NCBI RefSeq assembly: GCF_000733935.1
Contig: NZ_JPON01000001.1
Location: 3,794,623-3,858,622, forward strand
Length of the DNA: 64,000 bases
Source: Methylomarinum vadi
Lineage (GTDB): Bacteria; Pseudomonadota; Gammaproteobacteria; Methylococcales; Methylomonadaceae
Direction: 5' to 3'
Part shown: positions 44,140 to 53,344 of the stretch, one piece after another
Layout of the letters: each line of letters starts with the position of its first letter
Numbering within the stretch: position 1 is the stretch's first letter
Notes under the pieces: generated by a model
Databases searched by the model: none
What the model was told of the DNA's origin: nothing
The model's input: only the letters and a program-made list of their open reading frames with translations
Made by a program: the position numbers and the translations under genes

Positions 44140-45303
44140 TTAAATCTGAGCGAGCTCTCTTAAGCGGGCGACTTCCTCGATAATGATTTGTCCGGCTTGT
44201 CGGATTTCTTTTTCGGTCGTGTAACGACCCAAGCTTATCCGGATGGCGCCGTAGAGTCTATCGCCTTCGATTCCCATTGCACGCAAAACATGCGAGGCTT
44301 CGATCGCGCCGCTGTTACAGGCCGAACCCGAGGAAATGGCGAGTCGATCCCGTAATGCGATAATGAGTGAGTCGGAACCGACCTGGTCGAAACTGACGTT
44401 GATGATATTCGGCAATATGTGGTCCTGGTCGCCGTTAAGGGCGACCCCGTCGATTTGTTGCAAAATTTCTAATAACGTTTGCTTCAAACGCTTGCAATGC
44501 GTGAAGTCTTGGGCAATCTGTTTATGAGCAAGCTTAAAAGCGGCCGCCATCGCATTTATTTGATGGGTGGGCAAAGTGCCGGGGCGCAGGCCCTGTTCTT
44601 GACCGCCGCCATGCAATAACGGCGTCAATCCGGTTTGCTTACGATTGCGAATATACAGGCAGCCGATGCCTTTGGGGCCGTAAAATTTATGCGCCGACAT
44701 CGATAGTAGATCGATAGGCGTAGCCGATAGGTCGATTGCTAATTTTCCCGCGCTTTGGGCGGCATCGACATGGAGAAATAGGTCTTTATCGGCAAGCGCC
44801 TCGGCGAATTCCTCGATCGGTTGTATCACGCCGGTTTCGTTATTGACGTGCATGATCGACACCAGAATCGTCTCGTCCGTGATGGCGTTTAAAAGGTCAT
44901 TCAAGTCTATGCGGCCATCGCTGTTAGGGCGCAAATAGGTGATTGAGAAGCCTTGAGTTTCCAGAGTTTTGCAGGTGTCTAAAACCGATTTATGCTCTAT
45001 GGCCGAGGTAATGAGGTGTTTGCCTCGGTCTTGATAAGTTTGCGCGATACCTTTAATGGCAAGATTGTTGGATTCGGTGGCGCCTGATGTAAATACAAAA
45101 TCCCTGGCTTTAGCGCGCAATAATTCGGCGATTTCATTACGCGCCTGTTCGACAACCGCTTCCGCGGTTTCGCCAAAACAGTGTTGAATGGCTGAAGCAT
45201 TAGCGAATGTACCTTTTTTTGTTAAATAAGGAAGCATTGCCTCTACGGCTTCGGGCGCCATTGGCGTGGTAGCGGCGTAATCGAGATATATAGGTGTATC
45301 CAA
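44140..45303 (-). CDS. Cysteine desulfurase (DndA/IscS type)
   Basis: 387 residues, class I IscS/NifS/DndA group. The PLP lysine is Lys206 in SAHKFYGP, and the PLP aspartate and histidine lie in LHVDAAQSAG and SAIEHKS. The persulfide-forming Cys329 is in the exposed loop SSGSACNSG. It would take sulfur from L-cysteine for Fe-S clusters, tRNA thiolation or DNA phosphorothioation. The start is a TTG at 45303 with no clear ribosome binding site; no ATG gives the expected MxxPIYLDYAATTP beginning, so the TTG is preferred. No iscU, iscR or hscAB is adjacent. The neighbouring phosphorothioation-type methyltransferase favours a DndA-like role, which is inference. Confidence 0.88.
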   Translation of the reverse strand: MDTPIYLDYAATTPMAPEAVEAMLPYLTKKGTFANASAIQHCFGETAEAVVEQARNEIAELLRAKARDFVFTSGATESNNLAIKGIAQTYQDRGKHLITSAIEHKSVLDTCKTLETQGFSITYLRPNSDGRIDLNDLLNAITDETILVSIMHVNNETGVIQPIEEFAEALADKDLFLHVDAAQSAGKLAIDLSATPIDLLSMSAHKFYGPKGIGCLYIRNRKQTGLTPLLHGGGQEQGLRPGTLPTHQINAMAAAFKLAHKQIAQDFTHCKRLKQTLLEILQQIDGVALNGDQDHILPNIINVSFDQVGSDSLIIALRDRLAISSGSACNSGAIEASHVLRAMGIEGDRLYGAIRISLGRYTTEKEIRQAGQIIIEEVARLRELAQI

Positions 45304-45438
45304 GGTTAGATATTTAGGTTGCTAAAGTAACAGAAAGCATTCTAACAAAATTAACAAAAAGGTATGTTGCGTAAGAAATTCGAGTCTACATGAAACGATG
45401 CGAGTGTTCTTAATTCGTGAGAAGTAAACTTATGATCA

Positions 45439-46488
45439 TCAATATTGCTTAACCGCGTTTCTCAATGTTTCGGCAATATCATCGCGCAAAGTTTTTGGCC
45501 CCAACACTTCAATTCTGTCTCCCTCGCCGAGAATCCACCAGCGCAGTTGCCAGGTATTCGGCAATTCCGCTTGAAGGATCTTGTAGCCCGGATTGTCGTC
45601 TTCGGTGATCGATTGCGAGGCATGCAAAGGCGTTTCTTGAAGGGTATCGGAGAGATTGTTAACGATTCTGGCTTTAAATAGAATCGATTCGCCCGACCCG
45701 AAGTGACCTCGTTTTTGTGCGTAATGATTCAGGTTGAAACCGCTTTTTTGTCGACTGCCGTCTTCCAGTGAGTTGGCCGATAGGATGCGGTGCAGCGCAT
45801 AAATATAGGCGTCTTCATAATCGTTGGCCATCGCCACCAAATAGGTGACCGGCCCTCGCTGGATCAGGCCCAATGGATGCAAACGATAGGTTTTTTCCTT
45901 GGCTGATTCACGATGAATCGACTGATAGGTGACTTCAAGTTGTTTTTCTTTGATCAAGGCTTCGTGTACCGTCGCCGATATGGCGGAATCGATATCGGGC
46001 GGTAACAGCGTTTGCGCCGGTTGTATCACGCTGATTTTATCCGGCCAATGGGTGACTTGGCTTTTCTTGTGCAAGTCCAGAGTCTGCTGGGCTTTTTCAA
46101 ATAAATCGTTTAGCGATTGGGTGAGCAATACCGGTAACGATTGGCCCAGATAACGTTCGACCATCACCAATGACAAAGCCTCCGGCAACGTCAAGCCGGT
46201 GCTTGGCTCGACATCGGTTCCGACCCAGCGGTAACCGAAGGGTAAACCGTTGACGGGGCCTTCGTCGCCTTTGCTGTTGTCGTTGACTTCCAACTGCGGA
46301 TGCAGCGGCAACAAGGCTTTTAAATCTCGCCGAATATGGTGGGCGGCTACGTCGTATCCCTGTGCCGTTAAATCCCGGACAATTTCGCTTCCCGTCACCC
46401 AACGTAGACTTTTACCGCTAAGGCGGCGAATGCTTTCCAGAACCAGACTGCGTCGTTGTTGCGTTGCTTGGGATTTCTGCTTACTCAT
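45439..46488 (-). CDS. WYL-domain transcriptional regulator
   Basis: 349 residues. An N-terminal winged-helix region (about 8-75, RRSLVLESIRRLSGKSLRWVTGSEIVRDL then HHIRRDLKAL) is followed by a WYL domain at about 165-245. There KQLEVTYQSIHRESAKEKTYRLHPLGLIQRGPVTYLVA has the R..H..GL..R...YL pattern used to sense ligands or nucleic acid. A C-terminal WCX-like extension follows (LRWWILGEGDRIEVLGP). Regulators of this type often control phage-defence or stress genes. It is divergent from the HNH-like gene at 46635 and co-oriented with the desulfurase gene (135 bp upstream), so either could be its target. Confidence 0.88.
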   Translation of the reverse strand: MSKQKSQATQQRRSLVLESIRRLSGKSLRWVTGSEIVRDLTAQGYDVAAHHIRRDLKALLPLHPQLEVNDNSKGDEGPVNGLPFGYRWVGTDVEPSTGLTLPEALSLVMVERYLGQSLPVLLTQSLNDLFEKAQQTLDLHKKSQVTHWPDKISVIQPAQTLLPPDIDSAISATVHEALIKEKQLEVTYQSIHRESAKEKTYRLHPLGLIQRGPVTYLVAMANDYEDAYIYALHRILSANSLEDGSRQKSGFNLNHYAQKRGHFGSGESILFKARIVNNLSDTLQETPLHASQSITEDDNPGYKILQAELPNTWQLRWWILGEGDRIEVLGPKTLRDDIAETLRNAVKQY

Positions 46489-46634
46489 GTCGTTGCTTCC
46501 CTGTATGAATGAATTGATCGAAGGCGTAGGAATTTCAAAAACGGTTTAACCCTGACGCAAAATGTTAGGGCTGGATTGTATGCTGAATGTCGAGTTCGAT
46601 GCGAATAACCATGTTTGATTATCAGGAGCGCGCT

Positions 46635-47471
46635 ATGTACAGTTTAGCCTTTGAATTGGGTTTCGATCATTATCGGTTTCAATTACCGCTGGATATTTCC
46701 CGTTTTGCCGATCGGCACCGGGAAGAAATACGCAATGGTTATGCGGCCGCCAAATACCAGCAGGTCAGTCGAAAAATGCCGGACATGTTCGAGAAAAAAC
46801 TGCTAAGCATTCGCGACAGAGCGTTGGTTAAGGAGCTGGACGTGACGATTACCGCCAGGGATTTAATGCGCGAATACGAAAAAACCAAAGGCGTCTGTCC
46901 CGTCACCGATGTGCCTTTTACCTTTGCGGAAAATGCCGACACCGATTGGTCGGTCGATCGAATCGATAACGATCGCGGTTATTGTCCGGATAACATCGTC
47001 ATCGTATCGGTCATCGTCAATCGCTCGAAATCGGATTTAGACCTTTCCGGATTGATCAAGGGCGCGTTAGACGACCATAGCCAGGATGAAGAGGGGTTGT
47101 CCGGCCGGGAATGGTTTCGCATGGCGAAGTTTTATTTTAAAAAAATGCCGCAAACGAAACCGCTGAATTTCTGCCAACTATTGTCCAATACGCAGCGTTT
47201 GTTCGATCAATTGGTGTTCTTGCAACTGTTCCACCATACCGATCCCAATTCCAGGCGATTTTTAAAACAGCTCGGGCGCTATTGCAACAAAGTGTCGATC
47301 AAAAAAGCGGAAAAGTTGGCCAGTAAACGCGTTTATCACCGGGCGGACATTGCGCCCGAGGTGTTGTACGACAGCCCAAAACTGTATGCGCAGGTTCAGT
47401 TTTTCATCCAGGTCATTCGCCGACACAGCCAGGAATTCGACGGCTTATTGCTGAATTGTTTGTTGGCTTAA
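46635..47471 (+). CDS. HNH-endonuclease-like protein
   Basis: 278 residues from ATG 46635, chosen because AGGAG sits six bases before it; in-frame ATGs from 46587 have no such site. The middle (near residue 75-125) reads GVCPVTDVPFTFA, then WSVDRIDNDRGYCPDNIVIVSVIVNRSKSDL. That arrangement (CP..., D-R-I-D, G-Y...N-I, V...N..K) is a typical HNH-nuclease-like core with the catalytic His position replaced by Asp in VDRID. The C-terminal half is helical, with paired Cys and many Lys. Specific function unknown. It stands between the WYL regulator and sbcD and may form part of a DNA-processing set. Confidence 0.6.
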   Translation: MYSLAFELGFDHYRFQLPLDISRFADRHREEIRNGYAAAKYQQVSRKMPDMFEKKLLSIRDRALVKELDVTITARDLMREYEKTKGVCPVTDVPFTFAENADTDWSVDRIDNDRGYCPDNIVIVSVIVNRSKSDLDLSGLIKGALDDHSQDEEGLSGREWFRMAKFYFKKMPQTKPLNFCQLLSNTQRLFDQLVFLQLFHHTDPNSRRFLKQLGRYCNKVSIKKAEKLASKRVYHRADIAPEVLYDSPKLYAQVQFFIQVIRRHSQEFDGLLLNCLLA

Positions 47472-47520
47472 AATATCGTTCGCAACGCTGCATGATCCCG
47501 ATTAGGTTTACAATATATCC

Positions 47521-48654
47521 ATGAAATTCATCCATACCTCCGACTGGCATCTCGGGCGCCAGTTTCACAATGTTTCCTTGCTTGAAGACCAGCGCCATGT
47601 GTTGGCGCAGTTGATCGGCCATATCGAACGCGAAGCGGTCGATGCGGTGATCGTTTCCGGCGATATTTACGACCGCTCGGTGCCGCCGGCGCTGGCGGTC
47701 GAGCTGCTCGACGACGTGTTGCATACCATTTGCAGCGAACTGGGCGTGCCGGTGCTGATTATTCCCGGCAATCATGACGGCGCCGAACGGTTGCGCTTCG
47801 CTTCGCGGCAACTCAGTAAAGCCGGCCTGCATATTCTCGGCGATCTCGGCCGGATCACCGAGCCGGTGGTGCTTTGCGATGTCGCTTTTTACGGCATTCC
47901 GTACAACGATCCCGAATCCGTCCGCAACCGCTTCGGCGTCGAGGTGACCGGCCACGACGAAGCGCACGGCTATCTCGTCGAACAAATAAAGGCGGCGAAA
48001 GCGGGCAACAGGCCGGCCGTGCTGCTGAGCCATTGTTTCATCGACGGCGCGACCGAGTCCGAATCCGAGCGCCCCTTATCGATCGGCGGCGCGGACCGGG
48101 TCGACGCCGAACCGTTCGCGGATTTCGATTATGTCGCGCTCGGTCATCTGCACAGCCCGCAATGGAAAGGTTGCGAGCACATCCGTTATTCCGGCTCGAT
48201 TCTGAAATACAGTTTCTCCGAACAGCATCATAACAAGGGCGTGACCCTGGTCGAGCTGGACGGCAATGGTTTCAAATCCGCCACCCACTTATCGCTGCAG
48301 CCGCTGCGCGACATGCGCGTTCTGGAAGGCGAACTGGCGACACTGATCGAACAAGGCAAAACCGATCCCAACAACGAAGATTATCTGTTGATCAGGCTGG
48401 CCGACAAGCATGCGATCCTCGATCCGATGGGGAAATTGCGCGAGGTCTATCCCAATGTATTGCACTTGGAAAAGCCGGGCATGATGGAGACCGGCGAACA
48501 ACGTGCCGACCGGGAAAAGTTGAAACGCGGCGAACTGGAGATGTTTCGGGACTTTTTCCAACAGGTCGCGGGACAGGAATTGACGCCGGAGCAGGACGAG
48601 GCCGTCAGACGGACCATCGCCACGCTGCATAAAGGCGAAGGAGAGCGTGTATGA
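47521..48654 (+). CDS. sbcD: Nuclease SbcCD subunit D
   Basis: 377 residues, the Mre11-type metallophosphoesterase of the SbcCD complex that cleaves hairpins and protein-blocked DNA ends. Metal-binding motifs are in order: HTSDWHLGR at residues 4-12, VVSGDIYDRSVPP, IIPGNHDGAERL, and later ALGHLHSPQW. The stop overlaps the sbcC start (ATGA). The ribosome binding site before ATG 47521 is weak. Confidence 0.95.
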   Translation: MKFIHTSDWHLGRQFHNVSLLEDQRHVLAQLIGHIEREAVDAVIVSGDIYDRSVPPALAVELLDDVLHTICSELGVPVLIIPGNHDGAERLRFASRQLSKAGLHILGDLGRITEPVVLCDVAFYGIPYNDPESVRNRFGVEVTGHDEAHGYLVEQIKAAKAGNRPAVLLSHCFIDGATESESERPLSIGGADRVDAEPFADFDYVALGHLHSPQWKGCEHIRYSGSILKYSFSEQHHNKGVTLVELDGNGFKSATHLSLQPLRDMRVLEGELATLIEQGKTDPNNEDYLLIRLADKHAILDPMGKLREVYPNVLHLEKPGMMETGEQRADREKLKRGELEMFRDFFQQVAGQELTPEQDEAVRRTIATLHKGEGERV

Positions 48655-51600
48655 AACCCTTGCAACTGACGCTGCAGGCCTTCGGGCCTTTTGCCGGCAC
48701 GGAAACGATAGACTTCGAAGCCTTGGGCGACAATCCGTTGTTTTTGATCAACGGTCCGACCGGCGCCGGCAAGAGTTCGATCCTGGATGCAATTTGTTTC
48801 GCTTTATACGGACAAACGACCGGCGCCGAACGGGAGGCGGCGCAGATGCGTTGCGATTTTGCCGAGGCCGATGTGCTGACCGAGGCGAGGTTGGACTTCA
48901 CGCTGGGCGACAAAACCTATCGCATTCGACGTATCCCCGTTCAGGAACGACCCAAAAGCCGGGGGGAAGGAACCACCACCCAGCAAGCCGAGGCCCAGCT
49001 ATGGCAGCTCGACGGTTCCGCGGACGGCAGGCTGATGGTCGCCAAAAGCGTCACCGATGCCACCGAGAGCATCCGCACCCTGATCGGTTTGGATGTCGAT
49101 CAGTTTCGCCAGGTCATGGTGCTGCCGCAGGGCAAATTCCGCGAATTGTTGCTGGCCGATTCGAGAGAGCGGGAAAAGATCTTCGGCCAATTGTTCCAGA
49201 CCCATATCTACAAGCGCATCGAGGAGCAATTGAAAGCGCAGGCGGCCGGCATCCGCCAGGAAGTGGAGCAGCACCGCAACCAGATCAAAGGTATTCTGCA
49301 AAGCGTCGAACTGGGCAGCGAAGCGGAGGTCGACGAGACATTGGCCGCGCTGCAGCCGGAACTGTCCGCTGCGCTTAAGCAAAAGGAGCAGGCATTAACA
49401 CGGCAGCAACAGGCCGCGCGCGATAAAGAACAGGCCATGATGTTGCAAGGACGTTTCGACAAACTCGCGGAGAAAGAGCGAGCGTTGGCTGCTAAGCGGG
49501 CATTGGAACCCGAGGTGAAAGCTCAAAAGAAGCGGCTGCTGCAGGCGCAACAAGCCGATAAAATTCGCCCTATGTTCGACAACTTCCGGGCCAAGGCGGA
49601 TGAGCTGAAAACATTGGATCAGCAATTGTCCGGCAGCGAGAACGCTATTCGCATCGCGGGAACCGAAGAACAAACCACCAACCGTCAATTGCAGGAAGCC
49701 AGGCAGTCCTTTGCCGAAGTCGATGAGCTGAAAAAACGGCAAGTTGAATTGCAACAACATGAAGCTCGTATCGTCGAGCTGGCGACGGCGCGAGCGGCGC
49801 TACGGCAAGCCGAAAAAACGCTGGTGATCGGCAAAGAGGCCTTGCATGCACAGAAAAATGAAGTGCAAGCATTAAAAGAAGAGCAAGCCGAGAAAGAGGC
49901 GCGAGTGGCGGATATCGCCGTCGAGCTGGAAGCGTTGGCCGACCAACAGATCGAACAGGAAGCCTTGCGGCAGAAGCTCGAGCAACGCAAGCAGTTGGAA
50001 GAATGTCGGCGCCAGCAAACGCAGCTGATCGACAACGAAAATGAATGTGGGGCCAGGTTCGAGTCTAAAAGAAACGAATTCGAGACACTGCAGAAACAGG
50101 CACGGCAAACCGAACTGGCCTGGCATTCGGGGCAGGCGGCTTTATTGGCCAGCCAACTTAAGACCGGCGAGGCGTGTCCGGTCTGCGGCAGCAAGGAGCA
50201 TCCGGCGCCCGCCACGGCGGCTAAGGACGAGTCTTTAGTCACCAAACAGCAGGTCGACGAGGCGCGGGCCATGGAAAATCGCGCCGCCGAAGTCATGCAG
50301 CAAGCCAAGGAGGCATGGGATGCCGCCCATCACGAAGCCGGCAGCAAGGCCAAGGAAATCGCGCAACTGGAAACGCAATTGGCGCAACTCGCCGAACAAC
50401 CGCTGGAGAAAATGACGGAGGCGTACAATCAGGCGGCAGCCGAGGTGCAAAGATTGCTCAAACGGCAACAAGAACAGAAAGCGCTCGATAGTCGGCTAGC
50501 GGAGATCAAACGATCACTGAAGGCGATGGAAACCACGTTGGCCGAGTTGGAAGCCAAGGTCGATGCCGATAATGAGCAGTTCATCGGTGCCCGTTCCAAA
50601 GCCGAGCAACTGGAACAACTGTTGCCGGAAGCCTACCGCGAACCCAAGGTCCTGGCCGATGCTTCGGCATCGTTGCAAGCGCGTATCACAACGTTAACAG
50701 ACGCCGTTGAAGCGGCCGAGCAGATCCATGCCGAGAAACGCTCCAATCTGGACAAGGCCATTTCCAGAAACGAGGCCTTGAAAGAACGCCATGCGGAGTT
50801 GTCGACGCAACAAACGGAAGTCCGACAGCGTTGGCATGACGCGTTGGAAAACAGCGACTTTGCCGATGAAGAGGCTTTCCAGCGGGCTTTGTTGCCGGAA
50901 GCAGAGCAGCAACAGTTGAAAATCGCCATCGAACAATTCCACACCCAGTTGACCGAGCTGAAAAGTGCCGTCTCCGACCTGCAAGCGGAACTGTCGGAAC
51001 AAACAGCGCCCGATATGGCGGCTCTCGATCATCAAATTACCGAAAAAACCGCTTTGTTCAAGCAAGCCGACGAGGCCTGGCGTAAATTGGAAGCGCGGCA
51101 TAACCAATTGCAGGATGTTAAGGTCAAGCTGGGCAAAGCCCATCAAAAACATCAAGCCCTGGAAGCGCAATATGCCGTTTACGGCACGCTCAGCGAGGTG
51201 GCCAACGGCCAGACCGGCAATAAGATCAGCCTGCAGCGCTTCGTGTTGAGCGTGCTGCTCGACGACGTGCTGATCCAGGCTTCGGCGCGCCTGAACCAGA
51301 TGAGCAAGGGCCGTTATCGCTTGGTGCGCAAGGAAGACCGTGCCAAGGGCAATAAAGCGTCCGGCCTGGAGCTGGAAGTGGAGGACGGTTATAGCGGCAA
51401 AACCCGGCCCGTGGCGACGCTGTCCGGCGGCGAATCGTTCATGGCGGCCTTGTCGCTGGCGCTGGGTTTGTCCGATGTCGTGCAGTCCTATGCCGGCGGC
51501 ATCAAGCTCGATACCCTGTTTATCGACGAAGGGTTCGGCAGCCTCGATCCCGAATCGCTGGATTTGGCGATCAGAACGCTGATCGACCTGCAAGCCAGCG

Positions 51601-51716
51601 GTCGTATGATCGGCATCATTTCCCATGTCAGCGAATTGAAGGAACAGATGGCGCTGCGGCTCGATGTCGTCAGTTCGCGCCATGGCAGCACCGTTCGCAC
51701 GGTCGGGTTTTCATAA
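48651..51716 (+). CDS. sbcC: Nuclease SbcCD subunit C
   Basis: 1021 residues, a Rad50/SMC-type ATPase that works with SbcD. Walker A GPTGAGKSS is at 35-43. Two long coiled-coil arms follow, joined by the zinc-hook CPVC (Cys509 and Cys512). Near the C-terminus are the ABC signature LSGGESFMAALSLALGLSDV and Walker B LDTLFIDEGFGSLD. Length matches the family (about 1050). Four-base overlap with sbcD implies coupled translation. Together they would remove palindromic structures such as the many hairpin repeats in this region. Confidence 0.96.
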   Translation: MKPLQLTLQAFGPFAGTETIDFEALGDNPLFLINGPTGAGKSSILDAICFALYGQTTGAEREAAQMRCDFAEADVLTEARLDFTLGDKTYRIRRIPVQERPKSRGEGTTTQQAEAQLWQLDGSADGRLMVAKSVTDATESIRTLIGLDVDQFRQVMVLPQGKFRELLLADSREREKIFGQLFQTHIYKRIEEQLKAQAAGIRQEVEQHRNQIKGILQSVELGSEAEVDETLAALQPELSAALKQKEQALTRQQQAARDKEQAMMLQGRFDKLAEKERALAAKRALEPEVKAQKKRLLQAQQADKIRPMFDNFRAKADELKTLDQQLSGSENAIRIAGTEEQTTNRQLQEARQSFAEVDELKKRQVELQQHEARIVELATARAALRQAEKTLVIGKEALHAQKNEVQALKEEQAEKEARVADIAVELEALADQQIEQEALRQKLEQRKQLEECRRQQTQLIDNENECGARFESKRNEFETLQKQARQTELAWHSGQAALLASQLKTGEACPVCGSKEHPAPATAAKDESLVTKQQVDEARAMENRAAEVMQQAKEAWDAAHHEAGSKAKEIAQLETQLAQLAEQPLEKMTEAYNQAAAEVQRLLKRQQEQKALDSRLAEIKRSLKAMETTLAELEAKVDADNEQFIGARSKAEQLEQLLPEAYREPKVLADASASLQARITTLTDAVEAAEQIHAEKRSNLDKAISRNEALKERHAELSTQQTEVRQRWHDALENSDFADEEAFQRALLPEAEQQQLKIAIEQFHTQLTELKSAVSDLQAELSEQTAPDMAALDHQITEKTALFKQADEAWRKLEARHNQLQDVKVKLGKAHQKHQALEAQYAVYGTLSEVANGQTGNKISLQRFVLSVLLDDVLIQASARLNQMSKGRYRLVRKEDRAKGNKASGLELEVEDGYSGKTRPVATLSGGESFMAALSLALGLSDVVQSYAGGIKLDTLFIDEGFGSLDPESLDLAIRTLIDLQASGRMIGIISHVSELKEQMALRLDVVSSRHGSTVRTVGFS

Positions 51717-51782
51717 GTCCGTAGATGCGCCGAACCACGGCGAAGTTTTGGGGGAATCGCGGTGTGACTGGCATGGTAGTTC

Positions 51783-52096
51783 GTAGCCTGGATGCAACGT
51801 AGCGGAATCCGGGAATGGCGTGTTTCCGCGGTCCCGCATTCCGCGATGCTTCACGCGGGCTACGAGCTATTCCAGCAACAGTTGCCTGTTGACGGGTCAA
51901 TAGGCAAAAAACGAACAAATAATGAGTTCGTTTACCAGGGAGGGTGCGCTCAAAACATTCCTGTCGCCTGGATTCCGGCAATCCCTGCCGGAATGACCGA
52001 CTTATATAAAATTTGTAGCCTGGATGCAGCGAAGCGGAATCCGGGATGGCGTGGTTCCGAGTTCCCGCATTCCGCGATGCTTCACGCGGGCTACGG
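51783..52096. repeat. Repeat array 1: one full 232-bp unit plus a partial unit
   Basis: Units begin at GTAGCCTGGATGCA at 51783 and 52015, 232 bp apart. Each contains GCGGAATCCGGG, CCCGCATTCCGCGATGCTTC and a GGGCTACGAG end, so the head of each unit is self-complementary. A linker follows with ACAGTTGCCTGTTGACGGGT, AAACGAACAAATAATGAGTT and CCTGCCGGAATGACCGACTT. No real gene is seen; the short frames that recur in it are repeat-borne. The rest of 51717-52352 holds no gene either. Confidence 0.9.
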
Positions 52097-52352
52097 GTCT
52101 ATTTTTTCCGATAGTTGAATTGGATGAATTTGTTGTAAGAGACAGGAGGAATATCTCGAGCACTCAATCTGGATACGTGGTTTGCCGACAAGAAGAGCCC
52201 ATTGAGGGCGTAACTCAATAAACCTTCGGCGATACCGGAGGTAACTTAATTCCCTCGGTCGCTTATAATGACAGACCAAATTGCGAAATCCGAAAAAGAG
52301 CGGATGACAATACTCTTTTGATATTTATTATGGTGAACCATAACCCCGACCA

Positions 52353-53330
52353 ATGACCGAGGATATCCAACAAATCATTCTTAACGCCACCCAAGCCGAA
52401 ACCATGCACGAAATCGGCGTCATTCAAAGCCTTTGGAGCGGTTACGGCAGTATCGTCCGTTACGGATTGACTGGCGGTGCGGCGGACAGCGTGATCGTCA
52501 AGCATGTTCAACTTGCCGCTCAGGGGAATCATCCGCGCGGCTGGAATACCGATATATCGCACCAACGGAAAATGCATTCCTACCAAGTCGAAACGGCTTG
52601 GTATCATCACTGGAGCAAGCATTGCGACGAATCTTGCCGGGTGCCCGCTTGTTTGGCGTTTATCGAACGCAACGACGAACTGTTGATCGTGCTGGAAGAT
52701 CTCGATGCCGCCGGTTTCGCCGAACGCCGCTCGCAGGTAAACGAGGTTGAAATGCAAACCTGTTTGAGTTGGTTGGCGAATTTTCATGCCACTTTCCTGG
52801 GCGAACGACCGGAGGGGCTTTGGCCGACCGGCACCTATTGGCATCTACAAACCCGGCCCGACGAATTGGCGGCCTTGGACGATAGCGCGTTGAAAAATGC
52901 CGCCGAGGCCATCGATCGAAAACTGCGCAGCAGTCCATTCCAAACCTTCGTTCACGGCGACGCCAAACTGGCCAATTTTTGCTTTTCCCGCGACGGCCGA
53001 AATGTCGCGGCCGTCGATTTTCAATATGTCGGCGGCGGTTGCGGCATCAAGGACGTGGCTTATTTCATCGGCAGTTGCTTGGACGAAGACGAATGCCAGC
53101 AGCATGAGGAACGATTACTGGACAGTTACTTTCAAGTCCTCAAGAGCGCCTTGCCGGCCAAAGGCAAAGCAATCGATGCGGAAGCCATCGAAAAAGACTG
53201 GCGGGCTTTGTATCCGGTCGCGTGGACCGATTTCCATCGTTTCTTGAAAGGTTGGAGTCCGGGTCATTGGAAAATCCACAGTTACAGCGAACGTCTGGCC
53301 CGCGAAGTCGTCGCGCAATTGAACGGTTAA
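52353..53330 (+). CDS. Aminoglycoside/ecdysteroid kinase-like phosphotransferase
   Basis: 325 residues of the small-molecule kinase superfamily (EcKinase/choline-kinase-like). The N-lobe begins [21 protein letters not shown] and has VIVKHVQL with the ATP-site lysine. The catalytic block is [14 protein letters not shown] (Brenner-type HGDxxxxN), followed by [23 protein letters not shown], in which DFQ replaces DFE. Substrate unknown. The IMPase-like gene begins 14 bases after its stop, suggesting a functional kinase/phosphatase pair. The two genes are flanked by related repeat arrays. Confidence 0.85.
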   Translation: MTEDIQQIILNATQAETMHEIGVIQSLWSGYGSIVRYGLTGGAADSVIVKHVQLAAQGNHPRGWNTDISHQRKMHSYQVETAWYHHWSKHCDESCRVPACLAFIERNDELLIVLEDLDAAGFAERRSQVNEVEMQTCLSWLANFHATFLGERPEGLWPTGTYWHLQTRPDELAALDDSALKNAAEAIDRKLRSSPFQTFVHGDAKLANFCFSRDGRNVAAVDFQYVGGGCGIKDVAYFIGSCLDEDECQQHEERLLDSYFQVLKSALPAKGKAIDAEAIEKDWRALYPVAWTDFHRFLKGWSPGHWKIHSYSERLAREVVAQLNG

Positions 53331-53344
53331 TGGGGGAGAAGGGG

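Noticed and set aside
50694-51683. A 329-residue minus-strand frame inside sbcC
   Set aside because: sbcC shows Walker B and signature motifs on the plus strand there; the antisense frame has no support.
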